Shown: positions 56,155-64,000 of the stretch, piece by piece
How positions within the stretch are numbered: the stretch's first letter is position 1
Layout of the letters: every line of letters starts with the position of its first letter
Assembly: GCA_950022655.1 (NCBI GenBank)
Contig: OX465584.1
Location: 58,500,335 to 58,564,334, forward strand
Reading direction: 5' to 3'
Source of the DNA: Alentia gelatinosa
Lineage: Eukaryota; Annelida; Polychaeta; Phyllodocida; Polynoidae
Length of the DNA: 64,000 nt
Translations under genes and position numbers: made by a program
Notes under the pieces: model-generated
What the model saw: only the letters and a program-made list of their open reading frames with translations
Databases searched by the model: none
What the model was told of the DNA's origin: nothing

Positions 56155-56689
56155 AGTTTCTTTATTAGTTTTTAGCTGTCTATTGTAAACACAGGACGAC
56201 AACTACTCGCTAGACAATCTACAGTCGTCACGTTTTCAGTTGTCTAATGAAAAAGCTGGTTAAGATGTTTTATATTTATGTCTTTTTTACCGACGCCTAC
56301 AATTAACATGGATATTTATTGGCTCTTTCTTTTAGAGGAACTCTTTTTCCAGGAAACAAATTTCGATTTGGATAGCATGAAGACAAACAAGAGTATTTTA
56401 GTGTCAGTAAAGCCAGCAGTAACAAGGTCATTGACCGTAGACATTGGATAGTCACTTCACAAAACTTAGACTTGCTCAAGATTCTGAACATTCATTAAAT
56501 GATTTAACAAAAATCAGAATAAAGTTAGTTCACTATAATATATGTATCTTTGAGTAATATCGATTAATGGAAATGACCCAGCTCATGAAATGACCCACGT
56601 CTTTTTCTGCTTAGATTATGCAATGTGGCACCACCCACCACTGAGTAAAAGCTTGGTCCCTGAGTGAGATCCACTACCCTGCTATATCG
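56155..56689. other. Intergenic with a FAM-O piece
   Basis: GTAAACACAGGACGACAACT and CAGTTGTCTAATG near 56185-56250 are FAM-O-like. Nothing else is recognised. Confidence 0.35.
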
Positions 56690-56976
56690 ACGCCCCATCA
56701 GTGGCACCACTGACAGACTTTCTGAGTAACTCAAAAGATCTACACACTTTTCGTCGGCCAATAGAAACGGGCATATAAGGCCTTTTTTTCAATGGCTGAC
56801 AAACACTGTGTAGATTTTCTGTGTTTTTCTAATAGCCTATTTCCATTTTGCGTCAGTAGTGCTAAGGTCCGTCGGTAGTTCCTGACTGTATATTAGTGTT
56901 GGCTAATGGAAATAGGGTATTAGGAGAACACAAAAGATCTAAACACTTTTCGTCGGCCAATGGAAACGGGCCTATA
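56690..56976. mobile_element. FAM-P elements, one complete and one partial
   Basis: The complete copy (about 56778-56976) has ends GGCCTTTTTTTCAATGGCTG and CGGCCAATGGAAACGGGCC. Just before it, 56690-56776 is the right half of another copy, ending GTCGGCCAATAGAAACGGGC. Confidence 0.75.
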
Positions 56977-57372
56977 CAGGGACTGAGGCCAGTCAACACC
57001 ATACTCTGCCTGACCGTGAACTCATTAGAGAAACTCAATCTTATTTTAATTACAGAAAACAGCAAAGTAACACACTCTGCATGGCCAGCGGCGACGGTTA
57101 TAAATTAAGTGCTTTGGGTTGTTTACTAAAAAGATCCTTTCAATTATTTATCTATTTATTTATTTGTTTTCTCTTTTTATTTTCCTTTCTAATTTTTACT
57201 ATTCTGATTATGTTATGATCGATAACACAACACTGAATAATACATGTAATGAGCGTACCGGAGCAAAATGTAAAACCGCCAAATCTGGCGAATTTTGTTT
57301 GACAAAAAAAATAAAAAAATTGAGCCTAGTTATCTCACACTTAAGCCCTGGCCCTGAATTTACCACGATTCT
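56977..57372. other. Intergenic, no feature seen
   Basis: No supported feature. The plus-strand open frame near 57119-57388 is low complexity and hydrophobic at its start, with no domain. Confidence 0.3.
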
Positions 57373-57592
57373 GGGGGCAGTTTCATAATCTAGGATCGTA
57401 CATGAAGACCCTTTTCTGTACCTCGTACAAGGGTTATCGTCTTATGATATCTAAGTCTGCTGGCTAAGACAATATTGGCCGTCCATAAGGTCGTCCATAA
57501 GTGTTGAATGAAATTCACCCGCATTGTTCCTGAGTCTCTATGGCGTACCGAAAAGGGTCTACGTGTACGATCCTGGGTTATGAAACTGCCCC
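57373..57592. mobile_element. FAM-G element, complete copy
   Basis: The ends are GGGGCAGTTTCATAATCTAG and CTGGGTTATGAAACTGCCCC. The subterminal ATCGTACATGAAGACCCTTT and its partner also pair. It is the cleanest copy in the window. Confidence 0.82.
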
Positions 57593-57800
57593 CTGGCTGG
57601 GGCAGCCCGATAGCCCTTGCGATTGCCTTCCCGACACCATAACGATTCTATCGTGAGGTCAGTAAAAACTGTGGTAGGTGGAACAGGTTTCTGCGATTCA
57701 CTCTACAATACCCCACGATAGCATACCGATGGGCTGGAATTGAAAACCCCAATCGCAGAGGTCCCGATAAAATCCAACATGTTGGTTTTTTCGTAGCCTA
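57593..57800. repeat. Partial FAM-I element
   Basis: The words CCTTCCCGACACC, GTAGGTGGAACAGGTTTCTG and CCAACATGTTGG match the right half of 59055-59453, in reverse. Its other half is missing. Confidence 0.6.
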
Positions 57801-58467
57801 TCATAGCATATTAGAGGTGTAAGGAAAAATATCTCTTAAGGGCAAAATAATCGGCGGAAAATTCTGGAATTCTGGAATTCGGTAGGGCGCCTACCTGCCT
57901 GACTGAAAATACTTATTCTTTTTCAAAGCAGGATCTGAAGCTTTCAGAAATTAAACTGAAAACAGTCTACCAAATCTTTCCAATGTATCTTAGGCCACTC
58001 AAAAAAACAACTTGTTTCTCATCACCGCGCGCATCAGAAAAAACGATTTTAGAAGATTTTTTTTTTTTTTTTAAATAGGTGAACCTTGATAGAAATTATG
58101 AAAGGTATGTGTATTTAGTATCAGATTAAAGCTCCTGATGTCAAGAATGCATTAAATGTATAGCCAATAAAGATCTGGAAACCCTTTGTAAGCAGACACC
58201 CTGCGTAAGCGGCCACTTTGGCAGTTCAAAAGCCATCTTTAATATAGCAAAAAAAAAAAAAAAAAAAGCGCCCTCGTCATATTTTTCATGGCTTGGTGAT
58301 GAGATACAAGTTTGTTTTTTTAGTGGCCTTATAGGAGGATCAAACAGACAACCGATATAAGAAATATGGAGAATCGCGTTAAAGGAAATTATACTGTATC
58401 CTAAAAGAAATAAACACTGCTTTATCAAATATATCATAGAGGTCCTACCATCCGACCGCATGAGTGA
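57801..58467. other. Intergenic with poly-T and poly-A runs
   Basis: A T-run is near 58060-58071 and an A-run near 58247-58266. No gene is supported. Confidence 0.4.
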
Positions 58468-58655
58468 TTAAATCATTCAACAAATACGGAGTCCCCTTTA
58501 CTATATATACCTATTGAACCTGCAAATAGCTACTGAGTAGCAGAGTAGAATACGGAAATAAGTCCCTATAGTGTGCAAAATAGTGGGTGGTCAGATCAAC
58601 AGCTATTTTATTTTTCCTTTCATAACATATATTTGGGATGCTGAATGATAAATAC
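58468..58655. repeat. Inverted partner of 55605-55793
   Basis: See the entry at 55605. This copy ends at GGATGCTGAATGATAAATAC, directly before the hairpin at 58661. Confidence 0.7.
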
Positions 58656-58660
58656 ATAAT

Positions 58661-58790
58661 CATCATGATTTTAACCTGCATGGTTGTATTCTCTTCGTAG
58701 TTTACTCTTTACAACATCCTCGAATTCGCTCGGATATTACTATGCCTCAACGTAGAGAATACAACCATGCTGATCAAAATCATCGATGAG
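58661..58790. repeat. FAM-D-type hairpin
   Basis: The arms CATGATTTTAACCTGCATGG and CCATGCTGATCAAAATCATC pair, with inner arms GGTTGTATTCTCTTCG and its partner. On the minus strand the apex reads TAGTAATATCCGAGCGAATTCGAGGATGTTG. Confidence 0.72.
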
Positions 58791-58797
58791 TGATGAG

Positions 58798-59050
58798 TGT
58801 TTGGTCTGTGTCCTCGTTCGCGCCATCGAGGTTGGAGTGTGGAGTAATATGAACGAAGCAATAGCCGAGTGAATATTCTGAAGCACTACAAACGATATGG
58901 TGAATGGGGACTCAGACCAAGCACGAAAATGTTTCTGATTTTATCTTAGCCTGGAAATATCCATGTGTTTATCACCCGTTGAGAATGAATTACCATGCCT
59001 CCAAGCCTGTTGAGAACGTCAATCCTATGGACGTTTATACCAGGCTATGA
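58798..59050. mobile_element. Two-module element, diverged
   Basis: The hairpin module TTTGGTCTGTGTCC..GGGACTCAGACCAAGC has apex GAGTAATATGAACGAAGCAATAGCCGAGTGAATATTC. The following module runs from TTTATCTTAGCCTGG to CCAGGCTATGAGG and contains ATCCTATGGACGTTTATACC. Confidence 0.6.
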
Positions 59051-59054
59051 GGGG

Positions 59055-59453
59055 ACCCCCACCTACCACGATAGGCCACGACATGCTTCCTGATCGCTAC
59101 GATTTGAAATGGGGAAATTGTGACCTATCGGGAGGTCCCTGATAGGTCCAACAGTTTGAAATCGTAGAGCATGGCAAAGCCTTGGGAGGACCAATAACAT
59201 AAACTATGGTCACGATATCATCCCGATAGGCTACCATACCCTACGACAGGCTACGAAATTTCCAACATGTTAGAAATTATCGGTACCTCTACGATTGGCG
59301 TTTTCATCGCAGCCTATCGTGAGCTGCCATAGACGGAATCGCAGAAACCTGTTCCACCTACCACAATTTTGCCAGACCTCACGCTACAATCGGAATGGTG
59401 TCGGGAAGGCCCTCGTAAGGCCAATTGGGACCAGAATCGTGGTAGGTGGGGGC
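59055..59453. mobile_element. FAM-I inverted-repeat element
   Basis: The ends are CCCCCACCTACCACGAT and ATCGTGGTAGGTGGGGG. The interior is dominated by CTACGA and TCGTAG words in both orientations. No transposase is present. Confidence 0.82.
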
Positions 59454-60119
59454 AGGCTTTAAGATAAATAATCGTCTGCTAATATCACCAAATGGCTTGA
59501 GGAGATCAATGCGTCTGACAAATCTAGGCCATTTTACAACTCGAGGATTTCAATCCCGATGAATCATCGCCAGAACTGGGCTGACATCTTGAGGTAGGAA
59601 TCACTATTTGCTGAAGGTATCGGAGTAAGGAGAGGGGGATTGTACAATTTGGCAAACAACCCCTGTCTAGATAAATTGGCCAGGCTTCCAGGTAGTCCGT
59701 TTACAGACTGCGCCACCTAAGGCTTACAGTCTGTAAGGGTCTAACAGAGCAAGGCCCCCATTTGCCAGTTCCCTCTGCCTGATGGGAGAAAGGGATTTCG
59801 TGATTGGTTGTTCTAATTTTAGGACCTATGCATGAAGAGTAATACACAGGCAAATAACAGCTTAGCACCAGCGGAGGCAGGAATTCCTGCCTCAAAATGA
59901 CACCCTTAAGGGGTGTGCTCCACCAGGCCGATTTGTCACCCGATCAATTGTTCCTGGGCCCTGTAGAGGAAGCTCACGTATTGTAGTTTATTTAATTCTG
60001 ATAATAATAGTTTAATAAATGACCATTTTCAAAGATTTGAGAAATTCTGGGGCATCCGATAACGATCGCCGATTGTCTGGCTACAGAATCGGCTACCGTC
60101 GGTCCAGTGGAACACCCCC
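59454..60119. other. Intergenic, no feature seen
   Basis: GGCTTACAGTCTGTAAGGGTCTAACAG at about 59721 is the reverse complement of words near 49880, so it is a shared repeat. No gene is seen. Confidence 0.35.
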
Positions 60120-60470
60120 TTAACCCTTTCCCTGCAGCACCCAATTCCTCTGATCACCATTACACAGCAGGCATTGCCTGCATAAACGACCCTGCTACAG
60201 CAGGCACCTTTTTTGGAAAATAGCAATGTCACATGATGTGTCATGTGATTTGAGTAATTTACCTTGGTAGCTGATGCTATTTTGTTATACCAAATCAAAG
60301 GTCAATATGCTGTTTTTACAATGTCAAAATTTCTTTCAATTCAAACAATTATTGTTTTATTTATAGAATTTTGTATATAAGTATCAATGATGCCTCTATG
60401 ATGCCTGGATGCATCATGCTGCGGTAGCCAGGGGAATGCCTGGAGGCGTCATGCTGCCGTAAAGGGTTAA
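60120..60470. mobile_element. FAM-N element, copy 3
   Basis: The ends are TTAACCCTTTCCCTGCAGC and GCCGTAAAGGGTTAA. Subrepeats of the GATGCCTGGATGCATCAT type lie near the right end. Confidence 0.75.
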
Positions 60471-60669
60471 CAGTCTTAGTTTGAGCCTCTGGCCCTTGCC
60501 CTGGCGACAACACATTGTACTAGAGTCTAGCAACCAACCCCTTCTATGATATAGGGGTTGGTCGGGTTAAATCCCACACGGGATCACTCGGGGTGCGCCT
60601 CGATCCAGGTAGCTTTGTTCTATGTAGGCAATAAAGGCATACCTACTTGGTGAGAAATATTTATAGCTC

Positions 60670-60996
60670 ATGCCCCAGTCACACTGGCGTAAAATTTGGC
60701 GTTTCTTCTACGTATTTGAATTGATGGGGACCACGTATTAGCTACGGATTTAGAACGGATTTAGAACGTATTCTTTGCTTTGCTTTAACGCTTTAGAACG
60801 CTTCTCAACGTTCATCAACGCTTCTTTACGCTTCTCTACGCATTGTGGCGTTTTTCGGCGCATTCCGACTTTCATTTACGCATCTCCGCATTTTTCCGCG
60901 CATCGCCGCGCATTTTTAGATTTCAAAATGCGTAGAAGTACGTAGACGTGCGTAAACGGAAAAACGCCGTTTTTTACGCCAGTGTGACTGGGGCAT
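60670..60996. mobile_element. FAM-K inverted-repeat element, copy 1
   Basis: The ends are ATGCCCCAGTCACACTGGCG and CGCCAGTGTGACTGGGGCAT. The interior consists of short ACGCTTCT and GCGTAGA words. The TIR itself contains CAGTCACACTG, an imperfect palindrome. Confidence 0.88.
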
Positions 60997-61160
60997 AAAC
61001 AAATTGATTATAAAACCTAGCTTTATGTTCATTGCGTATAAAAAAATATACACAAAAGGAAATGAGAAAATTGGAAATTGGCTTAGAGCTTATCACAGAA
61101 CACACCCTCCAAGCAGTATGATCTGGTAGGAAAGTAGCACACAGATCCGGCTACTAGGTA

Positions 61161-61584
61161 ATGCCACAGTCACACTGGCGTAAAAAAAGGCGTTTGTCCG
61201 TGTATGCACTTCTACGTGCTTCAACGCATTTTGAAATATACAAATGCGCGGCGATGCGCGGGAAAACGCAGAGATGCGTAAATGGAAGTCGGAATGCGCC
61301 GAAAAACGCCACAATACGTACAGAAGCGTAAAAAAGTGTTGATGAACGCTGAGAAGCGTACTAAAACGTTAATGCAAAGCAAACAGATACGTTCCAAATC
61401 CGTAGCTAATATGTGGTCCCCACCAATTCAAATACGTAGAAGAAACGCCAAATTTTACGCCAGTGTGACTGGGGCATAATGCAAAGCAAACAGATACGTT
61501 CCAAATCCGTAGCTAATATGTGGTCCCCACCAATTCAAATACGTAGAAGAAACGCCAGAATTTACGCCAGTGTGACTGGGGCAT
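61161..61584. mobile_element. FAM-K element, copy 2, plus a duplicated right end
   Basis: A complete copy runs from ATGCCACAGTCACACTGGCG to CGCCAGTGTGACTGGGGCAT (about 61478). The last 106 bases, starting TGCAAAGCAAACAGATACG, are then repeated in tandem to 61584 with a second terminus. Confidence 0.85.
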
Positions 61585-61669
61585 CAAGGCGGCCGCTTAT
61601 CTAAAGACAAATGCGGGTAGGTATCGACGCACCCCCTTGTTCTTCTCGATTAACACTGGTACTGCCATC

Positions 61670-62050
61670 TGTTTTCATGAAAATGTAGCAGTTGATAAAC
61701 ACTTAGCTTCTCCAGATGGCCTTCCCATAGAAATTAGCATGGTGACATAGTATTTTTTTAGCATTTCTCATTTGTACATGTTCCCAACTATCATAATCCA
61801 GAATTATTTGAAGATAGCAATAGAACATCAGTGTCATTTAGCAACAAAGTCAAATATTGCATTTTCCCATAGGCACCAATAGCTAAGCACTTACATTTTC
61901 AGATGACCCTCCCATAGAAGTTCGCATGGTGACATGCCATTTTTTTTTGCATTTTCTAATTACTGATATATGGAACTTATATAATCTTGAGTTATTTGCA
62001 AAACTCAATAGAATTTAGAAATCACCCAACTACCAGCATTTGTCTTTAAC
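61670..62050. repeat. Inverted copy of the repeat at 14698-14935
   Basis: It contains CCTTCCCATAGAAATTAGCA, GGTGACATGCCATTTTT and CAACTACCAGCA. It is longer than the copy at 14698 because a CCATAGAAGTTCGCATGGTG block is repeated. Confidence 0.6.
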
Positions 62051-62077
62051 TCGACCAGAGCTAACCTTGTGAAGCTC

Positions 62078-62368
62078 AGGGACCTGTTTCACTAGTTTCG
62101 TGACATGTCTGTGACACCATACAGACATTGGGGTTGTCTAGTTTCGTTACAACACAAGTAGCTGCCCTTAGGAAAAGACAGACCTCAGACATAAGAATTA
62201 GACAAATGTACACATCATGGACCTGTTTCATTAGTTTCGTAACAAAAGTGGCACCAACAGTGCAAGCAAGAATGGACAAAACGAAGTCCAATGTATAGTT
62301 CTTATGAAACCGGACAAACCGGACACGCCATCTAGACATGTCACAAAACTAGTGAAACAGGTCCCTGG
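62078..62368. mobile_element. FAM-F element, copy 4
   Basis: The ends are CAGGGACCTGTTTCACTAGT and ACTAGTGAAACAGGTCCCTG. The interior has CATACAGACATTGGGGTTGT. It is a clean, complete copy. Confidence 0.87.
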
Positions 62369-62680
62369 TTGCCAGTGTAGGGATCGTAGTGCCACTACGC
62401 ATCGTTATTGAGAACTTCAGACTATCTCAACAACAGTGACCCATTTTTGTTTTATTACTTGCTAGACCATTGTAGTAGAGAGGAGTTCTAAAGTGACTGC
62501 ACTTAGTAGAGATGCGACCTTGAGTATAAAGGACAGGGTCTTCCCGGAACGGTCGCCGTTTCCATGGCGCACCTAATGGGGTAACGTCACTTTAGTAATG
62601 CATCTGTGACCTCAGGGACACTGGAGGAAACCAGTGGTCCGCGTAGCAAGTGTGTACCAAGCTCTAAAGGCCATAACACA

Positions 62681-62955
62681 CTTTATCCTACCCCTCATAT
62701 AAATCTCCATAGACTTAACATGGTGGACCTGTATGCCATGGTTATGCCATAAATATTTATATGCCACTGGTGACATATGGAGTTAAAAACATGTGACAGG
62801 GTAGGATAAAATCTAAACATCACTCAATATCATATAATTGTTTACATGCCATTCATTGTCTTCCGCTACAGATATCACTCAGCTCCGCTTCGTGATATCA
62901 TTCCGCGAAGACAACTCATGCCATATAAACAATCATATGAAATTTCATGATGTTT
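62681..62955 (+). mobile_element. FAM-B two-module element, copy P8
   Basis: The TIR module runs from CTTTATCCTACCCCTCAT to GGGTAGGATAAA. The hairpin module has arms ATATCATATAATTGTTTACATG and CATATAAACAATCATATG-like bases. Its apex is GATATCACTCAGCTCCGCTTCGTGATATC. Confidence 0.78.
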
Positions 62956-62961
62956 CATGAT

Positions 62962-63300
62962 ATTACTATATACCCATGCCGTATATACTGTTAATACGCA
63001 CCGTTTCGGCATATGACGTAAAAATACTGCACGGACCGCTGGTCCGTACACTAAAATATGGACCACCTTGCCATACACGTTTATTAAAAAATTGGTTGTT
63101 AAACCAAATGAAATTGACTTTCTTTTTAAATTTCGGGCATATAGTAAATATATAACGTCCAACCATGGTTGTACAAGTCACAGAACTCGTTGATAATTTA
63201 CCGTTTGTAAGGAACTCGGCATAAATGCCTCTGTCCGTACAAACCGTAAATTACCATCTCGTTCTGTGAATTGTAAAGCATGGTCAGGACGTTCTATATA
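62962..63300 (+). mobile_element. FAM-C two-module element, copy 3
   Basis: The TIR module runs from TATTACTATATACCCATGCC to GGGCATATAGTAAATA and contains GGACCGCTGGTCCGTAC. The hairpin module has arms ACGTCCAACCATGGTTGTAC and AAGCATGGTCAGGACGT. It follows a FAM-B element with only a few bases between. Confidence 0.85.
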
Positions 63301-63393
63301 ATTACGATTTAGGAACATGAACGTTCCGTTATCGGCGATAAAAGAACAACTGGAGGCTCAGGCGAGGCCTCAAAATGGAGTCGTACAGGGTGC

Positions 63394-63666
63394 AACCCTC
63401 TCATAAGATCTCACACTCTCTCAGTGGTATTCGGTATAACCAGTCTTAATAAAACCACTAGGGCGCCAAGTATACAGTATTCCCGCTAGGTGGCATCATT
63501 GAGATTATAGGAATCTTTGGGTTGCATTGATGTACGTCTTTAGCACGGCAGGCAGGCCAGCGGATTCTCAAGGCTCTAAGCCTAGTTCATTAAGAATTCT
63601 TCTGCCATAGAGCGTAGTGAGAACCTTGTACAGAATACCACTTACAGAGTGTGAGATCTTATGTGA
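63394..63666. mobile_element. FAM-A element, copy 5
   Basis: The ends are CCCTCTCATAAGATCTCACA and GTGAGATCTTATGTGAACC. The interior TTGATGTACGTCTTTAGCAC is conserved. Confidence 0.83.
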
Positions 63667-64000
63667 ACCCGCTCCATAAATCCTGCTGTGGACTTGCAAG
63701 TTTACGCAAATGTGAAAATTAAATGGGATTTACCAAGAAAATACAGTACCACACCCAATAATCAATACAACCATTGCATTCATCTGGGTAATATTGAAGA
63801 ACCCTCTAGAAGCCAATGAATATCTTTGTAACGTAATGTAACTTGGTGATAGGGTATTAATGTAAACCCCCTCATGTTTAAAGGTGTGTCTCTTATAAAT
63901 GAGGCATACAAGATATTATTTCAGTGAATTACAATTTCGTCAATGAATGAATACTTCTTATGCACGTTTTGTACCTTCTACCTAATCTGTAACGGCCAGA
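63667..64000. other. Window end, no feature seen
   Basis: AT-rich sequence with no supported gene or repeat. Confidence 0.3.

Overview
The window is nuclear DNA of an animal, most likely a marine invertebrate. It has spliced genes with GT-AG and GC-AG introns, a rhodopsin-class receptor, CR1/L2/Jockey-type LINE remnants, a Penelope-like remnant and a very high density of short terminal-inverted-repeat and foldback elements. The species cannot be fixed from the sequence. There is no prokaryotic feature, no CRISPR array and no recognisable tRNA or rRNA gene.

Genes. The one convincing cellular gene is a class A, opsin-like G-protein coupled receptor on the minus strand. Three exons can be placed: 34320-34218 (TM3 to ERF), 30403-30258 (ICL2, TM4, ECL2) and 20173-19596 (ECL2, TM5-TM7, tail, stop). 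Codon phase matches at both junctions; the first intron uses a GC donor. The TM1-TM2 exon was not found. The receptor lacks the retinal-binding lysine, the TM6 tryptophan and NPxxY. A partial copy of its last exon lies just downstream (18981-19275). Inside its 10-kb second intron, on the same strand, is a 408-base exon (23964-23557) followed on its 5' side by seven broken tandem copies. That exon is symmetric, phase 1-1, and sits in a phase-1 intron, so it could be spliced in frame into the receptor's second extracellular loop. A second gene-like remnant on the minus strand (10726-11585) looks like an SGNH-fold protein that has been broken by transposable elements.

Retroelements. A Penelope-like GIY-YIG endonuclease remnant is at 200-650. 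One 5'-truncated LINE (49957-53289) is inserted into an inverted-repeat element and has a YADG active site. A second LINE fragment (about 8560-9690) is split by a foldback element. A short LINE 3' end is at 42062-42149.

Inverted-repeat elements. I give local labels. FAM-A: TCTCATAAG type. FAM-B, C and D: two-module elements made of a TIR module plus an adjacent long hairpin. FAM-E: CACTGCACGAAAACCACC. FAM-F: AGGGACCTGTTTCACTAG. FAM-G: GGGCCCGTTTAATAATC. FAM-H: CCACCAACCACGACAAGG. FAM-I: CCCCCACCTACCACGAT. FAM-J: AGGCCCGGCGTCCACC. FAM-K: TGCCCCAGTCACACTGG. FAM-L: CCCATCTACCGATTTCGG. FAM-M: four tandem TIR units. FAM-N: TTAACCCTTT. FAM-O: GCGTTTACACTAGACGA. FAM-P: GGCCCGTTTCCATTGG. Many are nested, which gives a relative insertion order.

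The most unusual signal is that the hairpin modules of FAM-B, C-like and D elements, whose long stems are unrelated in sequence, often share one apical core close to TAATAT..CGAGGCGAAGCCGAG..ATATTA. The rest of the window is AT-rich intergenic or intronic DNA in which I see no gene.
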